Shown here piece by piece: positions 8,676 through 17,479 of a DNA stretch of 64,000 nt; positions within the stretch are counted from its first letter, which is position 1; the number at the start of each line of letters is the position of its first letter. A program made the translations under genes and the position numbers. Below the pieces are notes generated by a model that saw nothing but the letters and a program-made list of their open reading frames with translations, ran no database searches and was not told the origin of the DNA. Where the stretch lies: positions 75,718-139,717 of the forward strand of contig PHEE01000013.1 in assembly GCA_002842855.1 (NCBI GenBank), written 5' to 3'. Origin of the DNA: Alphaproteobacteria bacterium HGW-Alphaproteobacteria-4. GTDB taxonomy: Bacteria > Pseudomonadota > Alphaproteobacteria > Rhodobacterales > Rhodobacteraceae.

Positions 8676-10301
8676 ATGAACGAAATGCAAAAAGATGCCG
8701 AGTGGTGGCGCGGCGCGGTGATCTATCAGATCTACCCGCGCAGCTTTCAAGATACCAACGGCGATGGCGTGGGCGATCTGCCCGGCATTACCCGCAGGCT
8801 CGACCATGTGGCGAGCCTGGGGGCCGACGCGATCTGGATCAGCCCGTTTTTTACCAGCCCGATGAAAGACTTCGGCTATGACGTTGCCGATTATTGCGGC
8901 GTCGATGCGCTGTTTGGCACGCTTGCCGATTTCGATGCGCTGGTGGCCCGCGCCCATGATCTTGGCCTCAAGGTGATGATCGACCTGGTGCTGTCGCACA
9001 CCTCCGACCAGCACCCATGGTTTGCCGAGAGCCGCGCGAGCCGCGATAATGCGCGCGCCAACTGGTATGTCTGGGCCGAGCCCAAGCCCGACGGCACCCC
9101 GCCCAACAACTGGCTTTCAATCTTCGGCGGTTCTGCCTGGGCCTGGGATGCGCGGCGCTGCCAATATTACCTGCACAACTTCCTGACCAGCCAGCCCGAC
9201 CTCAACTTTCACGAACCCGCCGTGCAGGCGGCGCTTTTGGATGTCGCGCGCTTCTGGCTGGCGCGCGGGGTCGATGGATTCCGCCTTGATACGATCAATT
9301 TCTATGTGCATGACAAGCACTTGCGCGACAATCCTCCGCTACCGGTCGAAGAGCGCAACGACCTGACCGCGCCCAAGGTGAACCCCTACAACCACCAGCG
9401 CCACCTTTATGACAAGAACCAGCCGGAAAACATTGATTTCCTGAAGAAACTCCGCGCAGTGATGGAGCCTTTCCATGCCGCTGCCGTGGGCGAGGTGGGC
9501 GACAGCCAGCGCGGCCTTGAAATTCTGGGCGAATACACCCGGGGCAATGACCGCATGCAGATGTCGTATGCTTTCGAGTTTTTGTCCGGTAATTCGTTGC
9601 GTGCCAATCGGATAGCCGATGTCTTTGCGCAAGTCGACAGGGTTGCGGCCGAGGGCTGGGTTTGCTGGGCGTTTTCCAACCACGATGTCGTGCGCCATAT
9701 AAGTCGATGGTCACTTTCGGATGCTTCGGCAAGGGCTTACACAACGCTTTTGATGTGCCTGCGTGGCTCGGTGTGCATTTATCAAGGCGAAGAACTGGGC
9801 CTGCCCGAGGCCGAGATTGCCTTTGCGGATCTGCAAGACCCCTATGGCATTGAATTCTGGCCCGAGTTCAAGGGCCGCGATGGTTGCCGCACCCCGATGG
9901 TTTGGCAGTCCGACAACCGCAACGGTGGATTTACCGAAGCAAAACCGTGGCTTCCGGTGCCTTCCTCGCACCTTCCGCTGGCCGTTGCCAGTGAGGATGC
10001 GAACCCTGCGACGCTCGTGCACCACTACCGCCGCGCCATCGCCTTGCGCGCCGCGCACCCTGCGCTTCGCAAGGGCGCGCAGGGTGCGATGCAGGCCGCA
10101 GGCGATGTGCTCAGCTTTGAGCGCAACGAAGGCGATGAACGGCTGTTTCTGGCCTTCAACCTTGCCGACAGCCCGGCCAGCATCGCCGCGCCTGCGGGGC
10201 GCTGGCAGGCACTGGCGCTTGATTTTGGCTGTGCCGTGCCGGTGGCGGGGCAGATTTCGCTTGGGCCATGGCAGGCCGCAATTCTCAAAAACATCGGGTA
10301 G
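8676..10301 (+). CDS. aglA: Alpha-glucosidase, glycoside hydrolase family 13
   Basis: 541-residue cytoplasmic GH13 enzyme of the oligo-1,6-glucosidase/alpha-glucosidase group. Conserved regions: region I DLVLSHTSDQH, nucleophile Asp205 in GFRLDTINFY, acid/base Glu273 (AVGEVGD) and transition-state Asp337 in FSNHDVVR. Length is normal and there is no signal peptide, so it hydrolyses sugars after import by AglEFGK. The start codon is directly adjacent to the aglG stop. Glucose released would be taken up by glk in the divergent operon. Confidence 0.94.
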   Translation: MNEMQKDAEWWRGAVIYQIYPRSFQDTNGDGVGDLPGITRRLDHVASLGADAIWISPFFTSPMKDFGYDVADYCGVDALFGTLADFDALVARAHDLGLKVMIDLVLSHTSDQHPWFAESRASRDNARANWYVWAEPKPDGTPPNNWLSIFGGSAWAWDARRCQYYLHNFLTSQPDLNFHEPAVQAALLDVARFWLARGVDGFRLDTINFYVHDKHLRDNPPLPVEERNDLTAPKVNPYNHQRHLYDKNQPENIDFLKKLRAVMEPFHAAAVGEVGDSQRGLEILGEYTRGNDRMQMSYAFEFLSGNSLRANRIADVFAQVDRVAAEGWVCWAFSNHDVVRHISRWSLSDASARAYTTLLMCLRGSVCIYQGEELGLPEAEIAFADLQDPYGIEFWPEFKGRDGCRTPMVWQSDNRNGGFTEAKPWLPVPSSHLPLAVASEDANPATLVHHYRRAIALRAAHPALRKGAQGAMQAAGDVLSFERNEGDERLFLAFNLADSPASIAAPAGRWQALALDFGCAVPVAGQISLGPWQAAILKNIG

Positions 10302-10310
10302 GGGAATACC

Positions 10311-11396
10311 ATGGCCGATCTGAAGCTGACCGACATTGGCAAATCCTACGGCGAGGTGAGTATCCTCGAGGGCATCAACCTCGATATCAAGGCGGGCGAG
10401 CTGATCGTGTTCGTCGGCCCGTCGGGCTGTGGCAAATCGACCCTGCTGCGGATGATCGCGGGGCTTGAGCGCATATCTGCGGGCGAATTGCAGATTGACG
10501 GCACCGTGGTCAACGACGTGCCGCCAGCGCAGCGCGGCATTGCGATGGTGTTCCAGTCTTACGCGCTTTATCCGCATATGACCGTGCGCGACAACATGGC
10601 CTTTGCCCTGAAAATTGCCAAGAAAACGCCGCAAGAGATCGAAAAGGCGGTCGATAATGCCGCGCGCATCTTGCAACTCACGCCCTACCTCGACCGGCTG
10701 CCCAAGGCGCTGTCGGGTGGCCAGCGGCAGCGCGTGGCCATTGGCCGTGCCATTGTGCGCGACCCCAAGGTGTATCTGTTCGACGAGCCGCTTTCCAACC
10801 TCGACGCCGCCTTGCGGGTTGCCACCCGAATCGAGATTGCGCAACTGAAAGAGGCAATGCCCGACCGCACGATGATCTATGTCACCCACGATCAGGTCGA
10901 GGCGATGACCCTTGCCAGCCGCATCGTGGTGCTGGCAAACCGGGGCATCAGCCAGGTTGGCACCCCGCTCGACCTCTACCAGCGCCCTGAAAACGAATTC
11001 GTGGCGCAGTTCATCGGCAGCCCGTCGATGAACCTGCTGGCGGGCGAGATTACCGGCACCGGCGAAATGACCACGGTGAAGCTGGATGGCGGCGGCGTCG
11101 GGCAGGTCGCGGTTGCCACCACCGAGGCCGACATGGGGCTGAAGGTCAACCTTGGGGTGCGGCCCGAAGACCTCGCGCCGACCGAAGGGCAGGGGCTTTA
11201 CACCGGCACCGTCGATATCGTCGAGGCATTGGGCGAGGTGACGCTGCTGTATTTCGAGCCGCAAGGCGACCACCACGCGTTGATCGCCAAACTGTCGGGC
11301 ATTCACGCCGATCTGCGCCACGGCACGGTGACGCTGACCGCCGACCCGGAAAAGCTGCACCTGTTTCATCAGGGCCGGTCCTTGCGCGCGCGCTGA
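10311..11396 (+). CDS. aglK: Alpha-glucoside ABC transporter ATPase (MalK/UgpC type)
   Basis: 361-residue ATP-binding subunit. Walker A GPSGCGKST (residues 36-44), Q-loop, signature LSGGQRQR, Walker B VYLFDEPLSNLD, switch His in THDQ, and a C-terminal regulatory TOBE/OB extension typical of sugar importers (about residues 235-361). It energises AglEFG and ends the operon. Two GC-rich hairpins (TGCGGC-AAAC-GCCGCA at 11408-11423 and the segment just after it) follow the stop; neither has a U-tract. Confidence 0.93.
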   Translation: MADLKLTDIGKSYGEVSILEGINLDIKAGELIVFVGPSGCGKSTLLRMIAGLERISAGELQIDGTVVNDVPPAQRGIAMVFQSYALYPHMTVRDNMAFALKIAKKTPQEIEKAVDNAARILQLTPYLDRLPKALSGGQRQRVAIGRAIVRDPKVYLFDEPLSNLDAALRVATRIEIAQLKEAMPDRTMIYVTHDQVEAMTLASRIVVLANRGISQVGTPLDLYQRPENEFVAQFIGSPSMNLLAGEITGTGEMTTVKLDGGGVGQVAVATTEADMGLKVNLGVRPEDLAPTEGQGLYTGTVDIVEALGEVTLLYFEPQGDHHALIAKLSGIHADLRHGTVTLTADPEKLHLFHQGRSLRAR

Positions 11397-11486
11397 TGTC
11401 GCTTTCCTGCGGCAAACGCCGCAATTCGCCGCTGGCCGCAGCGGTGCCCGCGCTAAACCCTTCGGGGAAGCGATGCGGAGGCTTTG

Positions 11487-13031
11487 ATGAGCGACGAAAC
11501 CGGTGGGCGCAGGGCGCGGGGCGGCGGCGGGGCGGCGCGGCGCGCCGACCGCACGGCAGTGCGGCAGGAATATACCCGCTTTATCGAGCGCAACATCCCC
11601 AACCTCGAGATACTGAACGAGGAAGCGCTGGCGATCATCGAGGCCAACGCCGAAACGGTGCTGGCCGAGATCGGCGTCAACTTCGTCGATAACCCGGCCG
11701 CGCTGCAACGCTGGCGCGATGCCGGGGCAGATGTGCAGGGCGAGCGGGTGCGCCTGCCGCGCGGCCTCGCGCGCGCGCTTTGCGCCACAGCACCCGCGCA
11801 ATTCATCCAGCACGCCCGCAACCCCGAGCGCAACGTGACCATCGGTGGCAAGGGGCTGGTGCTGGCGCCGGTCTATGGCCCGCCCTTCGTGCGCGATGCC
11901 GAGGGCGGGCGCCGCTATGCCACCATAGCCGATTTTCGCAATTTCGTGCGCCTTGGCCAGATGTCGAAACACCTGCACCACTCGGGCGGCACGGTCTGCG
12001 AACCGACCGATGTGGCGGTGAACAAGCGCCACCTTGATATGCTGCACGCCCATATGACGCTGGCCGACAAACCCTATATGGGCTCGGTGACCGAGCGCAG
12101 CCGCTGCGTCGATTCGGTCGAGATGTCGAAGATTCTGTTTGGCGCCGATTTTGTCGATCAGAACACGGTGATGACCTCGCTCATCAACATCAACTCGCCG
12201 CTGACGTTCGATCCGATCATGATGGACGCTTTGGAGGTCTATGCGGCGGCGGGGCAGGCCTGCATCATCAGCCCCTTCATCGTCGGCGGCGCGATGGCGC
12301 CGGTAACGGTCGCGGGGACCCTGACGCAGGTGCTGGCCGAAGTGCTGGCCGGGGTGGCCTACAGCCAGTTGATCCGCCCCGGCGCGCCGGTGATCTTTGG
12401 TGCGTTCGTCACCAGCATCGACATGAACTCTGGCGCGCCGACCTTTGGCACGCCCGAGGCCGCGCAAATAACACTTGGCGCCGGGCAACTGGCGCGGCGG
12501 TTGCGGTTGCCCTATCGCAGCGCAGGCGCCTTTTGCGGCTCGAAACTGCCCGACGCGCAGGCAGCCTATGAAAGCGCCAACAGCCTCAACATCGGCCTGA
12601 TGTCGGGCGTCAACTTCATGCTGCACGCCTGCGGCTGGCTCGAGGGCGGGCTTGTCAGCAGTTACGAAAAATATGTGATGGATGCCGACCAGTTGGGCAT
12701 TCTGCACCGGCTTGCGGCCGGTATCGACATGAGCGCCAACGGTCAGGCGATGGAGGCGATCCGCGAGGTCGGGCCGGGCGGGCATTTCCTTGGCTGCGCC
12801 CACACGCAGGCCAATTTCAAGGATGCGTTCTGGCGCACCAGCCTGCTTGATTACAAGCCGTTCGAAACCTGGGAAGAGGAAGGCGCGCGCGATACCGTGG
12901 CGCTGGCCGGGGCGCGGGTGCAAAAGATGCTGGGCGACTATCAGGCACCCGATCTCGACCCCGGCATTGCCGAGGCGCTGGCCGACTATGTGGCGCAAAA
13001 GAAGGCTGCGGTGCCAGACGCTTTCCTCTGA
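11487..13031 (+). CDS. MttB-family (COG5598) methyltransferase, non-pyrrolysine type
   Basis: 514-residue member of the trimethylamine:corrinoid methyltransferase family. The reading frame has no internal amber codon, so it is the non-pyrrolysine branch, whose characterised members demethylate quaternary amines such as glycine betaine and hand the methyl group to a corrinoid protein. Barrel segments such as MYGSVTE-like PYMGSVTERS, INSPLTFDP and EVGPGGHFLG are visible. The substrate cannot be told from sequence. The ATG at 11487 has a GGAGG site 5 nt upstream. No corrinoid protein, reductive activator or methylamine gene is nearby, so it stands alone between agl and the exb operon. Confidence 0.85.
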   Translation: MSDETGGRRARGGGGAARRADRTAVRQEYTRFIERNIPNLEILNEEALAIIEANAETVLAEIGVNFVDNPAALQRWRDAGADVQGERVRLPRGLARALCATAPAQFIQHARNPERNVTIGGKGLVLAPVYGPPFVRDAEGGRRYATIADFRNFVRLGQMSKHLHHSGGTVCEPTDVAVNKRHLDMLHAHMTLADKPYMGSVTERSRCVDSVEMSKILFGADFVDQNTVMTSLININSPLTFDPIMMDALEVYAAAGQACIISPFIVGGAMAPVTVAGTLTQVLAEVLAGVAYSQLIRPGAPVIFGAFVTSIDMNSGAPTFGTPEAAQITLGAGQLARRLRLPYRSAGAFCGSKLPDAQAAYESANSLNIGLMSGVNFMLHACGWLEGGLVSSYEKYVMDADQLGILHRLAAGIDMSANGQAMEAIREVGPGGHFLGCAHTQANFKDAFWRTSLLDYKPFETWEEEGARDTVALAGARVQKMLGDYQAPDLDPGIAEALADYVAQKKAAVPDAFL

Positions 13032-13037
13032 GCGCAT

Positions 13038-13066
13038 TTGACAGCGCCGGGCCGCGCACTTACCAG
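13038..13066 (+). promoter_or_regulatory. Candidate sigma-70 promoter of exbB-exbD-exbD-tonB
   Basis: Consensus -35 TTGACA (13038-13043), a 17-nt spacer and TACCAG (13061-13066) as -10. It starts 7 nt after the methyltransferase stop and ends 38 nt before the exbB ATG, which fits a separate transcription start for the Ton operon. Confidence 0.5.
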
Positions 13067-13104
13067 AACGGAGGTGCTACGCAAAGCCGCCGCCGGAGGC
13101 CCGG

Positions 13105-13776
13105 ATGACCCCAGTTGATGCTGCCCCCATCGCCCTTCACGCGCTCGCGCGGGTGCAGGTGCTGCTTGGTATGGGCGGCGCTGCGATGTGGGCGATTGCC
13201 GCGCTTTCGGTGGCCACGCTGGCGCTGATCATGTGGAAAACATGGGTGTTGCTGGCGGCGGGCGCATGGTCGGGGGGCAGGCACACCGCCCGCGCGCTGG
13301 CGCATTGGGCCGAAGGGCGCGGTGCCGAGGCGTTGGCAGAACTGGCCGGTCGGCGCAGCCTGCGCGCGCGGCTGGCGCGCGCGGCAATGCAGGCGGCGCG
13401 CGACCCTGGCCTTGGCCATGCCGCCGCAGAGGCCGAAACAGGCCGGGTGGCGCGCAACCTTTTGCAGGACGCGGGCGCCGGGCTACGCGCGCTGGAACTT
13501 GCCGCCACGATCGGCCCGCTGCTTGGCCTTCTGGGCACCATCACGGGCATGATCGCGGCGTTTCAGGCGCTGCAACTGGCGGGCGCGCGGGCCGACCCGG
13601 CGACCCTGGCGGGCGGCATTTGGGAGGCGCTTTTGACCACCGCCGCGGGCATGGCGGTGGCGATACCGGCGCAGGTGGCGCTGACGTGGTTCGAAAGCGT
13701 GGTGGACCGTCTGCGCCACGACATGGAAGACGCGGCAACACAGGTATTTCTGCGCGCACCGGGGGGGCAGGGCTGA
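13105..13776 (+). CDS. exbB: TolQ/ExbB-type proton channel subunit
   Basis: 223-residue inner-membrane protein of the MotA/TolQ/ExbB family. It has an N-terminal hydrophobic segment (about residues 22-50) and a second pair of membrane helices within about 135-195, including the family motif LLGLLGTITGMIAAF. With ExbD it forms the proton channel that powers TonB. The ATG at 13105 has GGAGG upstream. Its stop overlaps the next start by one base. TolQ is the alternative, but the linked TonB gene favours Exb. Confidence 0.88.
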   Translation: MTPVDAAPIALHALARVQVLLGMGGAAMWAIAALSVATLALIMWKTWVLLAAGAWSGGRHTARALAHWAEGRGAEALAELAGRRSLRARLARAAMQAARDPGLGHAAAEAETGRVARNLLQDAGAGLRALELAATIGPLLGLLGTITGMIAAFQALQLAGARADPATLAGGIWEALLTTAAGMAVAIPAQVALTWFESVVDRLRHDMEDAATQVFLRAPGGQG

Positions 13777-14162
13777 TGTTCGCCTTCGGCCAGCCCCGGC
13801 AGCGGCGCCGGGCCAGCCTGACGCCGATGATCGACGTGGTGTTTCTGCTCTTGGTGTTCTTCATGCTTGCCTCGCGGTTTGGCGCCGAGGGCGGGGTGGT
13901 GCTTTCGGCGGCGGTGCCGGGGGAGGCGGCGGCATGGACCGGCCCGCCCCGTCTGGTCGAGGTCGGCCCGGCCGGGGTGCTGGCACTGAACGGTGTCGCC
14001 GTTGCGCCCGAAGCACTGGCCGGGGCGCTGGCGGCGCTGATGCAGGGGCCGGATGATGCGGTGGTGCTTCGGGCGCGCGAAGGCGCGCGGGTACAGGATC
14101 TGGTCACGGCGGCCGAGGGCTTGCGCGCGGCGGGGCTGACACGGCTGATGCTGGTGGAATGA
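13776..14162 (+). CDS. exbD: ExbD/TolR-family protein, first copy
   Basis: 128 residues: short cytoplasmic N-terminus, one membrane helix starting LTPMIDVVFLLLVFFMLASR (residues about 12-31) with the functional Asp in MIDVVF, then a periplasmic domain. It forms the proton pathway with ExbB. Overlaps exbB by 1 nt and the second exbD by 4 nt. The window has two non-identical ExbD proteins in a row, which may form a heteromeric complex. Confidence 0.9.
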   Translation: MFAFGQPRQRRRASLTPMIDVVFLLLVFFMLASRFGAEGGVVLSAAVPGEAAAWTGPPRLVEVGPAGVLALNGVAVAPEALAGALAALMQGPDDAVVLRAREGARVQDLVTAAEGLRAAGLTRLMLVE

Positions 14163-14575
14163 TGGATTTCGCCAGCCCGCCCCGCCGCCGCCCCGCCGAG
14201 AACCTGCTGCCGATGATCAACGTGGTTTTCCTGCTGCTGATCTTCTTCCTGATCGCCGCCAAACTCGCCCCCCCCGAGCCTTTCGCGGTGGCGCTGCCCG
14301 ATGCGGCGGCAGATGCGGCGGGCAGCTCTGCCTTCACACTGCACCTTGGCGCAGATGGTGGGCTTGGCTATGCCGAAGCCATGGGCGACACGGCGTTGGC
14401 GGCGCTCGTGGCGGCGCGGGCGGCGCACTGCGCCGCGAATGATTGCGCCGCTCTGCCGCCATCGCTTGCGCTGCGCGCCGATGCCGCCGCCCCGGCAGAC
14501 CGGCTGGCACAGCTGCTTGCGTCACTTGGCGCTGCGGGGTTTGCCACGGTGACACTGGTCACCGCTAACCCATGA
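14159..14575 (+). CDS. exbD: ExbD/TolR-family protein, second copy
   Basis: 138 residues with the same plan as the first copy: charged N-terminus, membrane helix LLPMINVVFLLLIFFLIAAK (about residues 15-34) and a periplasmic domain. The position matching the channel Asp of the first copy (MIDVVF) reads MINVVF here, so the key acid is replaced by Asn and this copy may not carry protons itself. Starts at ATG 14159 or 14162; overlaps both neighbours by a few bases. Confidence 0.85.
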   Translation: MMDFASPPRRRPAENLLPMINVVFLLLIFFLIAAKLAPPEPFAVALPDAAADAAGSSAFTLHLGADGGLGYAEAMGDTALAALVAARAAHCAANDCAALPPSLALRADAAAPADRLAQLLASLGAAGFATVTLVTANP

Positions 14576-15363
14576 TCCGCGCGGCGCCAATAGTGGCATC
14601 GCTCGCCGGGGCGCTGGCGCTGCATCTGGCGGTGCTGGCGCGGTTCGATCTGCCGCAGGGGGCATCGGGTGCGGGCGGGCAGGCGGGGGCCGATCGGGTG
14701 GAACTGGAGGCGGCGCCGGGCGACATTGCCGCACTTGTTGCGGCGTGGGATGCGCCGCCGAAGCCCGCCGAACAGCCCGCCGCCCCGCGCCCGGTTGCGG
14801 CCGGGCGCGCGGTGACCGTGGCGCCTCTGCCCCCCGCTCCGGCGCCGCTAGCGCGCCCCGCGACCATGGCGCCGACCCCGCCGGACCTTCCAGCACCGCC
14901 CCCCGAAAGCCCGCCCGAAGCCGCACCGCCCAAAAGCGAAACCCCGCCGACCGGTGCGCCGGAAGCGGCGCCGCCACCGGCGCCGCGCCCGGCCCTGCGC
15001 GCGGTGGGCGCCGGGCAAGGCGCCAGCGCGGGCGACAGTGGCGCCGCTGTGGCGGCGACCGCTGCCAAAGCGGCGCGGCAAAGCGCATTGCTGGCTTGGG
15101 GCGCCGAGGTCCGCGCCGCGGTTGAGCGGCGCAAGCGAACCCCTGCGGCGGCCCTGGGCGCCGAAGGGGCGGTCACGCTGATCATGGAAGTCGGCCGCGA
15201 TGGTGCGCTGCGCGGGGTCACGCTGAGCGCTGGCTCCGGCATCGCGGCGCTTGATGACGCCGCGCTTGCGGCGGCCCGATCCGCCGCGCCGTTTGGTGCC
15301 GCGCCGGCAACGCTGACCGATCCATTTTACGCGCTGCGCCTGACTTTGCGCTTCCAGCGCTAG
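14572..15363 (+). CDS. tonB: TonB-family energy transducer
   Basis: 263 residues: N-terminal membrane anchor (about 5-25), a long Pro/Ala-rich periplasm-spanning segment (about 55-150) and a C-terminal TonB domain (about 170-263; motif VTLIMEVGRDGALRGVTLSA, ending LTLRFQR). It would couple the ExbB/ExbD proton channel to TonB-dependent outer-membrane receptors. No receptor gene or clear iron-responsive box is visible in the window, so the transported ligand is unknown. Overlaps the second exbD by 4 nt. Confidence 0.88.
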   Translation: MIRAAPIVASLAGALALHLAVLARFDLPQGASGAGGQAGADRVELEAAPGDIAALVAAWDAPPKPAEQPAAPRPVAAGRAVTVAPLPPAPAPLARPATMAPTPPDLPAPPPESPPEAAPPKSETPPTGAPEAAPPPAPRPALRAVGAGQGASAGDSGAAVAATAAKAARQSALLAWGAEVRAAVERRKRTPAAALGAEGAVTLIMEVGRDGALRGVTLSAGSGIAALDDAALAAARSAAPFGAAPATLTDPFYALRLTLRFQR

Positions 15364-15454
15364 CGCCACCCCTTGCTTGCCATTGCCGGGGTGCACAGAT
15401 AGGGTGCGCCGAGCTTTTTCGGGCGCCCGCGCCCCTTCCAACACGAGGACACCG

Positions 15455-15793
15455 ATGTTCGTAACTCCCGCCTATGCCCAGGCCGCCGGTGGCGCATCCG
15501 CCGGCTCAGCGCTGACCCAGTTCATCCCGCTGATCCTGATCTTCGCGATCATGTATTTCCTGCTGATCCGGCCGCAGCAGAAAAAGGCCAAGGAACACCG
15601 CGCGATGGTCGAAGCGCTGCGCCGGGGCGACCAGGTGGTGACCTCGGGCGGCATCATCGGCAAGGTCACGCATGTGCGCGAAGATGGCGAGCTTGAGGTG
15701 GAAATTGCCACCGGTGTCAAGGTGCGCGTCGTCAAGGGCACTGTGGCACAGGTGCTTTCGAAAACCGAACCTGCCGCCGCCAACACGAACTGA
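15455..15793 (+). CDS. yajC: Sec translocon accessory protein YajC
   Basis: 112 residues: a membrane helix at about 24-43 (FIPLILIFAIMYFLLIRPQQ, the family hallmark), then a basic cytoplasmic domain (KKAKEHRAMVEALRRGDQVV, GGIIGKV). YajC associates with SecDF-YidC at the SecYEG channel. The ATG at 15455 has a GAGGAC site; the frame stays open 78 nt upstream but that part has no YajC similarity. secD starts 10 nt after the stop. Confidence 0.94.
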   Translation: MFVTPAYAQAAGGASAGSALTQFIPLILIFAIMYFLLIRPQQKKAKEHRAMVEALRRGDQVVTSGGIIGKVTHVREDGELEVEIATGVKVRVVKGTVAQVLSKTEPAAANTN

Positions 15794-15803
15794 GACCTGA
15801 TCC

Positions 15804-17468
15804 ATGCTGCAAATCCCCTTGTGGAAGCGGATAGTGATTCTGGCAGTCTGTCTGTTCGGAATCGTTTCCGCCGCGCCGAACCTGTTCTACGGCCGGGTCG
15901 AGGCGCATAACGACGCCATCGCCGCAGCCACGAAAGCGGGCTTTGAAACCGAGGCGCAGGCAGCAGCGCGCGCCGCATGGCCGGATTGGCTGCCGGCAGG
16001 GCTGGTCAACCTCGGGCTCGATCTGCGCGGCGGCGCACATCTGCTTGCAGAGGTGCAACTGGCGGATGTCTACAAGGCACGGATGGACGCGCTTTGGCCC
16101 GAGTTGCGCAAAGCGCTGGCTGACGAGCGGGCAACCGTTGGCGCGGTGCGCCGCGCGCCCTCGGACCCCGGCACGCTGCGGGTGCAGATCGGCGAGCCTG
16201 CGGCAATGACGAAGGCACTGGAAATTGCCGCCAGACTCGCGACGCCGGTGGTTTCGCTGACCGGGATTGGCCAGAACGATCTGGCAATCAGCGCTGAGGG
16301 CGACCAGATCGTGGTCACGCTTTCGGAGGCCGAAAAGGTTGCCACTGACAACCGCACCATGCAGCAAAGCCTTGAAATCATTCGCCGCCGTGTTGACGAG
16401 GTCGGCACCCGCGAGCCGACGATCCAGCGCCAGGGCAGCGATCGGATTCTGATTCAGGTGCCCGGTATCGGATCGGCCGAGGAACTCAAGGCGCTGATCG
16501 GCACCACCGCGCAACTGGGCTTTCACCCGGTTCTGGCGCGCGGCGCAAATGCCAATACCGTGCCCGGCGTGGGGCAGGTGATCTACCCCTCGGTTGAAGA
16601 GTCGGGCCTGTTCTACACGCTCGATGCGGTGCCCGTGGTGACCGGCGAAGAGCTGACCGATGCGCGCCCCGATTTCGACCAGAACGGGCGGCCTGCGGTC
16701 TCGTTCCGTTTCAACCCCGCTGGCGCGCGCAAATTCGGCGACTATACGGCGGCCAACATCGGCCAGCTGTTCGCGATCGTGCTGGACCACGAGGTGATTT
16801 CGGCGCCGGTGATTCAGAGCCACATTCCGGGTGGTTCGGGCATCATTACCGGCAACTTCACGGTCGAATCCTCAACCAACCTTGCGGTGCTGCTGCGCGC
16901 GGGCGCTTTGCCCGCGAAAATGACCTTCCTTGAAGAACGCACCATCGGCCCCGAGCTCGGACAAGACAGTATCGACGCCGGTTCCATCGCCGCAATGGTC
17001 GGGATGGTGGCGGTGGTGTTTTTCATGATCGCCAGCTACGGCCTGTTCGGGGTCTTTGCGACGGTTGCGCTTGGCGTTAACATGTCGTTGATCTTTGGGA
17101 TCCTGTCAGCAATCGGCGGCACGCTGACGCTGCCCGGCATCGCGGGCATCGTGCTGACCATCGGCATGGCGGTCGATGCCAACGTGCTGGTGTTTGAGCG
17201 GATCCGAGAGGAACTGCGCACCGCGCGCGGCCCGGCGCGCGCAATCGAGCTTGGCTACGAAAAGGCGATGTCGGCGATTGTGGATGCCAACATTACCACC
17301 TTCATCACCGCGGTGATCCTGTTCCTTGCGGGGTCTGGCCCGGTGCGGGGTTTTGCGGTCACCCTGTTGGTCGGCATCCTCACCTCGGTATTCACCGCGA
17401 TCTATGTGACCCGCCTGCTCATGCTGTTCTGGTTTGAGCATCGCCGGCCGAAATCCATCATCGTCTGA
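15804..17468 (+). CDS. secD: Protein translocase subunit SecD
   Basis: 554-residue RND-superfamily membrane protein. N-terminal helix, large periplasmic P1 domain (about residues 30-370, with LGLDLRGGAHLL near its start) and a C-terminal bundle of membrane helices containing VDANVLVFERIREEL. It uses proton flux to pull secreted proteins out of the SecYEG channel, together with SecF. Directly downstream of yajC and 11 nt upstream of secF. Confidence 0.96.
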   Translation: MLQIPLWKRIVILAVCLFGIVSAAPNLFYGRVEAHNDAIAAATKAGFETEAQAAARAAWPDWLPAGLVNLGLDLRGGAHLLAEVQLADVYKARMDALWPELRKALADERATVGAVRRAPSDPGTLRVQIGEPAAMTKALEIAARLATPVVSLTGIGQNDLAISAEGDQIVVTLSEAEKVATDNRTMQQSLEIIRRRVDEVGTREPTIQRQGSDRILIQVPGIGSAEELKALIGTTAQLGFHPVLARGANANTVPGVGQVIYPSVEESGLFYTLDAVPVVTGEELTDARPDFDQNGRPAVSFRFNPAGARKFGDYTAANIGQLFAIVLDHEVISAPVIQSHIPGGSGIITGNFTVESSTNLAVLLRAGALPAKMTFLEERTIGPELGQDSIDAGSIAAMVGMVAVVFFMIASYGLFGVFATVALGVNMSLIFGILSAIGGTLTLPGIAGIVLTIGMAVDANVLVFERIREELRTARGPARAIELGYEKAMSAIVDANITTFITAVILFLAGSGPVRGFAVTLLVGILTSVFTAIYVTRLLMLFWFEHRRPKSIIV

Positions 17469-17479
17469 AGGGCAATCAC

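Noticed and set aside
7860-9014. 384-codon minus-strand frame over aglG/aglA
   Set aside because: Antisense shadow with low-complexity composition; the plus-strand genes carry transporter and GH13 motifs.
9711-13037. Very long minus-strand open frame (over 1100 codons) opposite aglA-aglK-mttB
   Set aside because: It is a GC-bias shadow: it lies antisense to three well-supported genes, has no recognisable domain and is rich in His, Arg and Gln as such shadows are.
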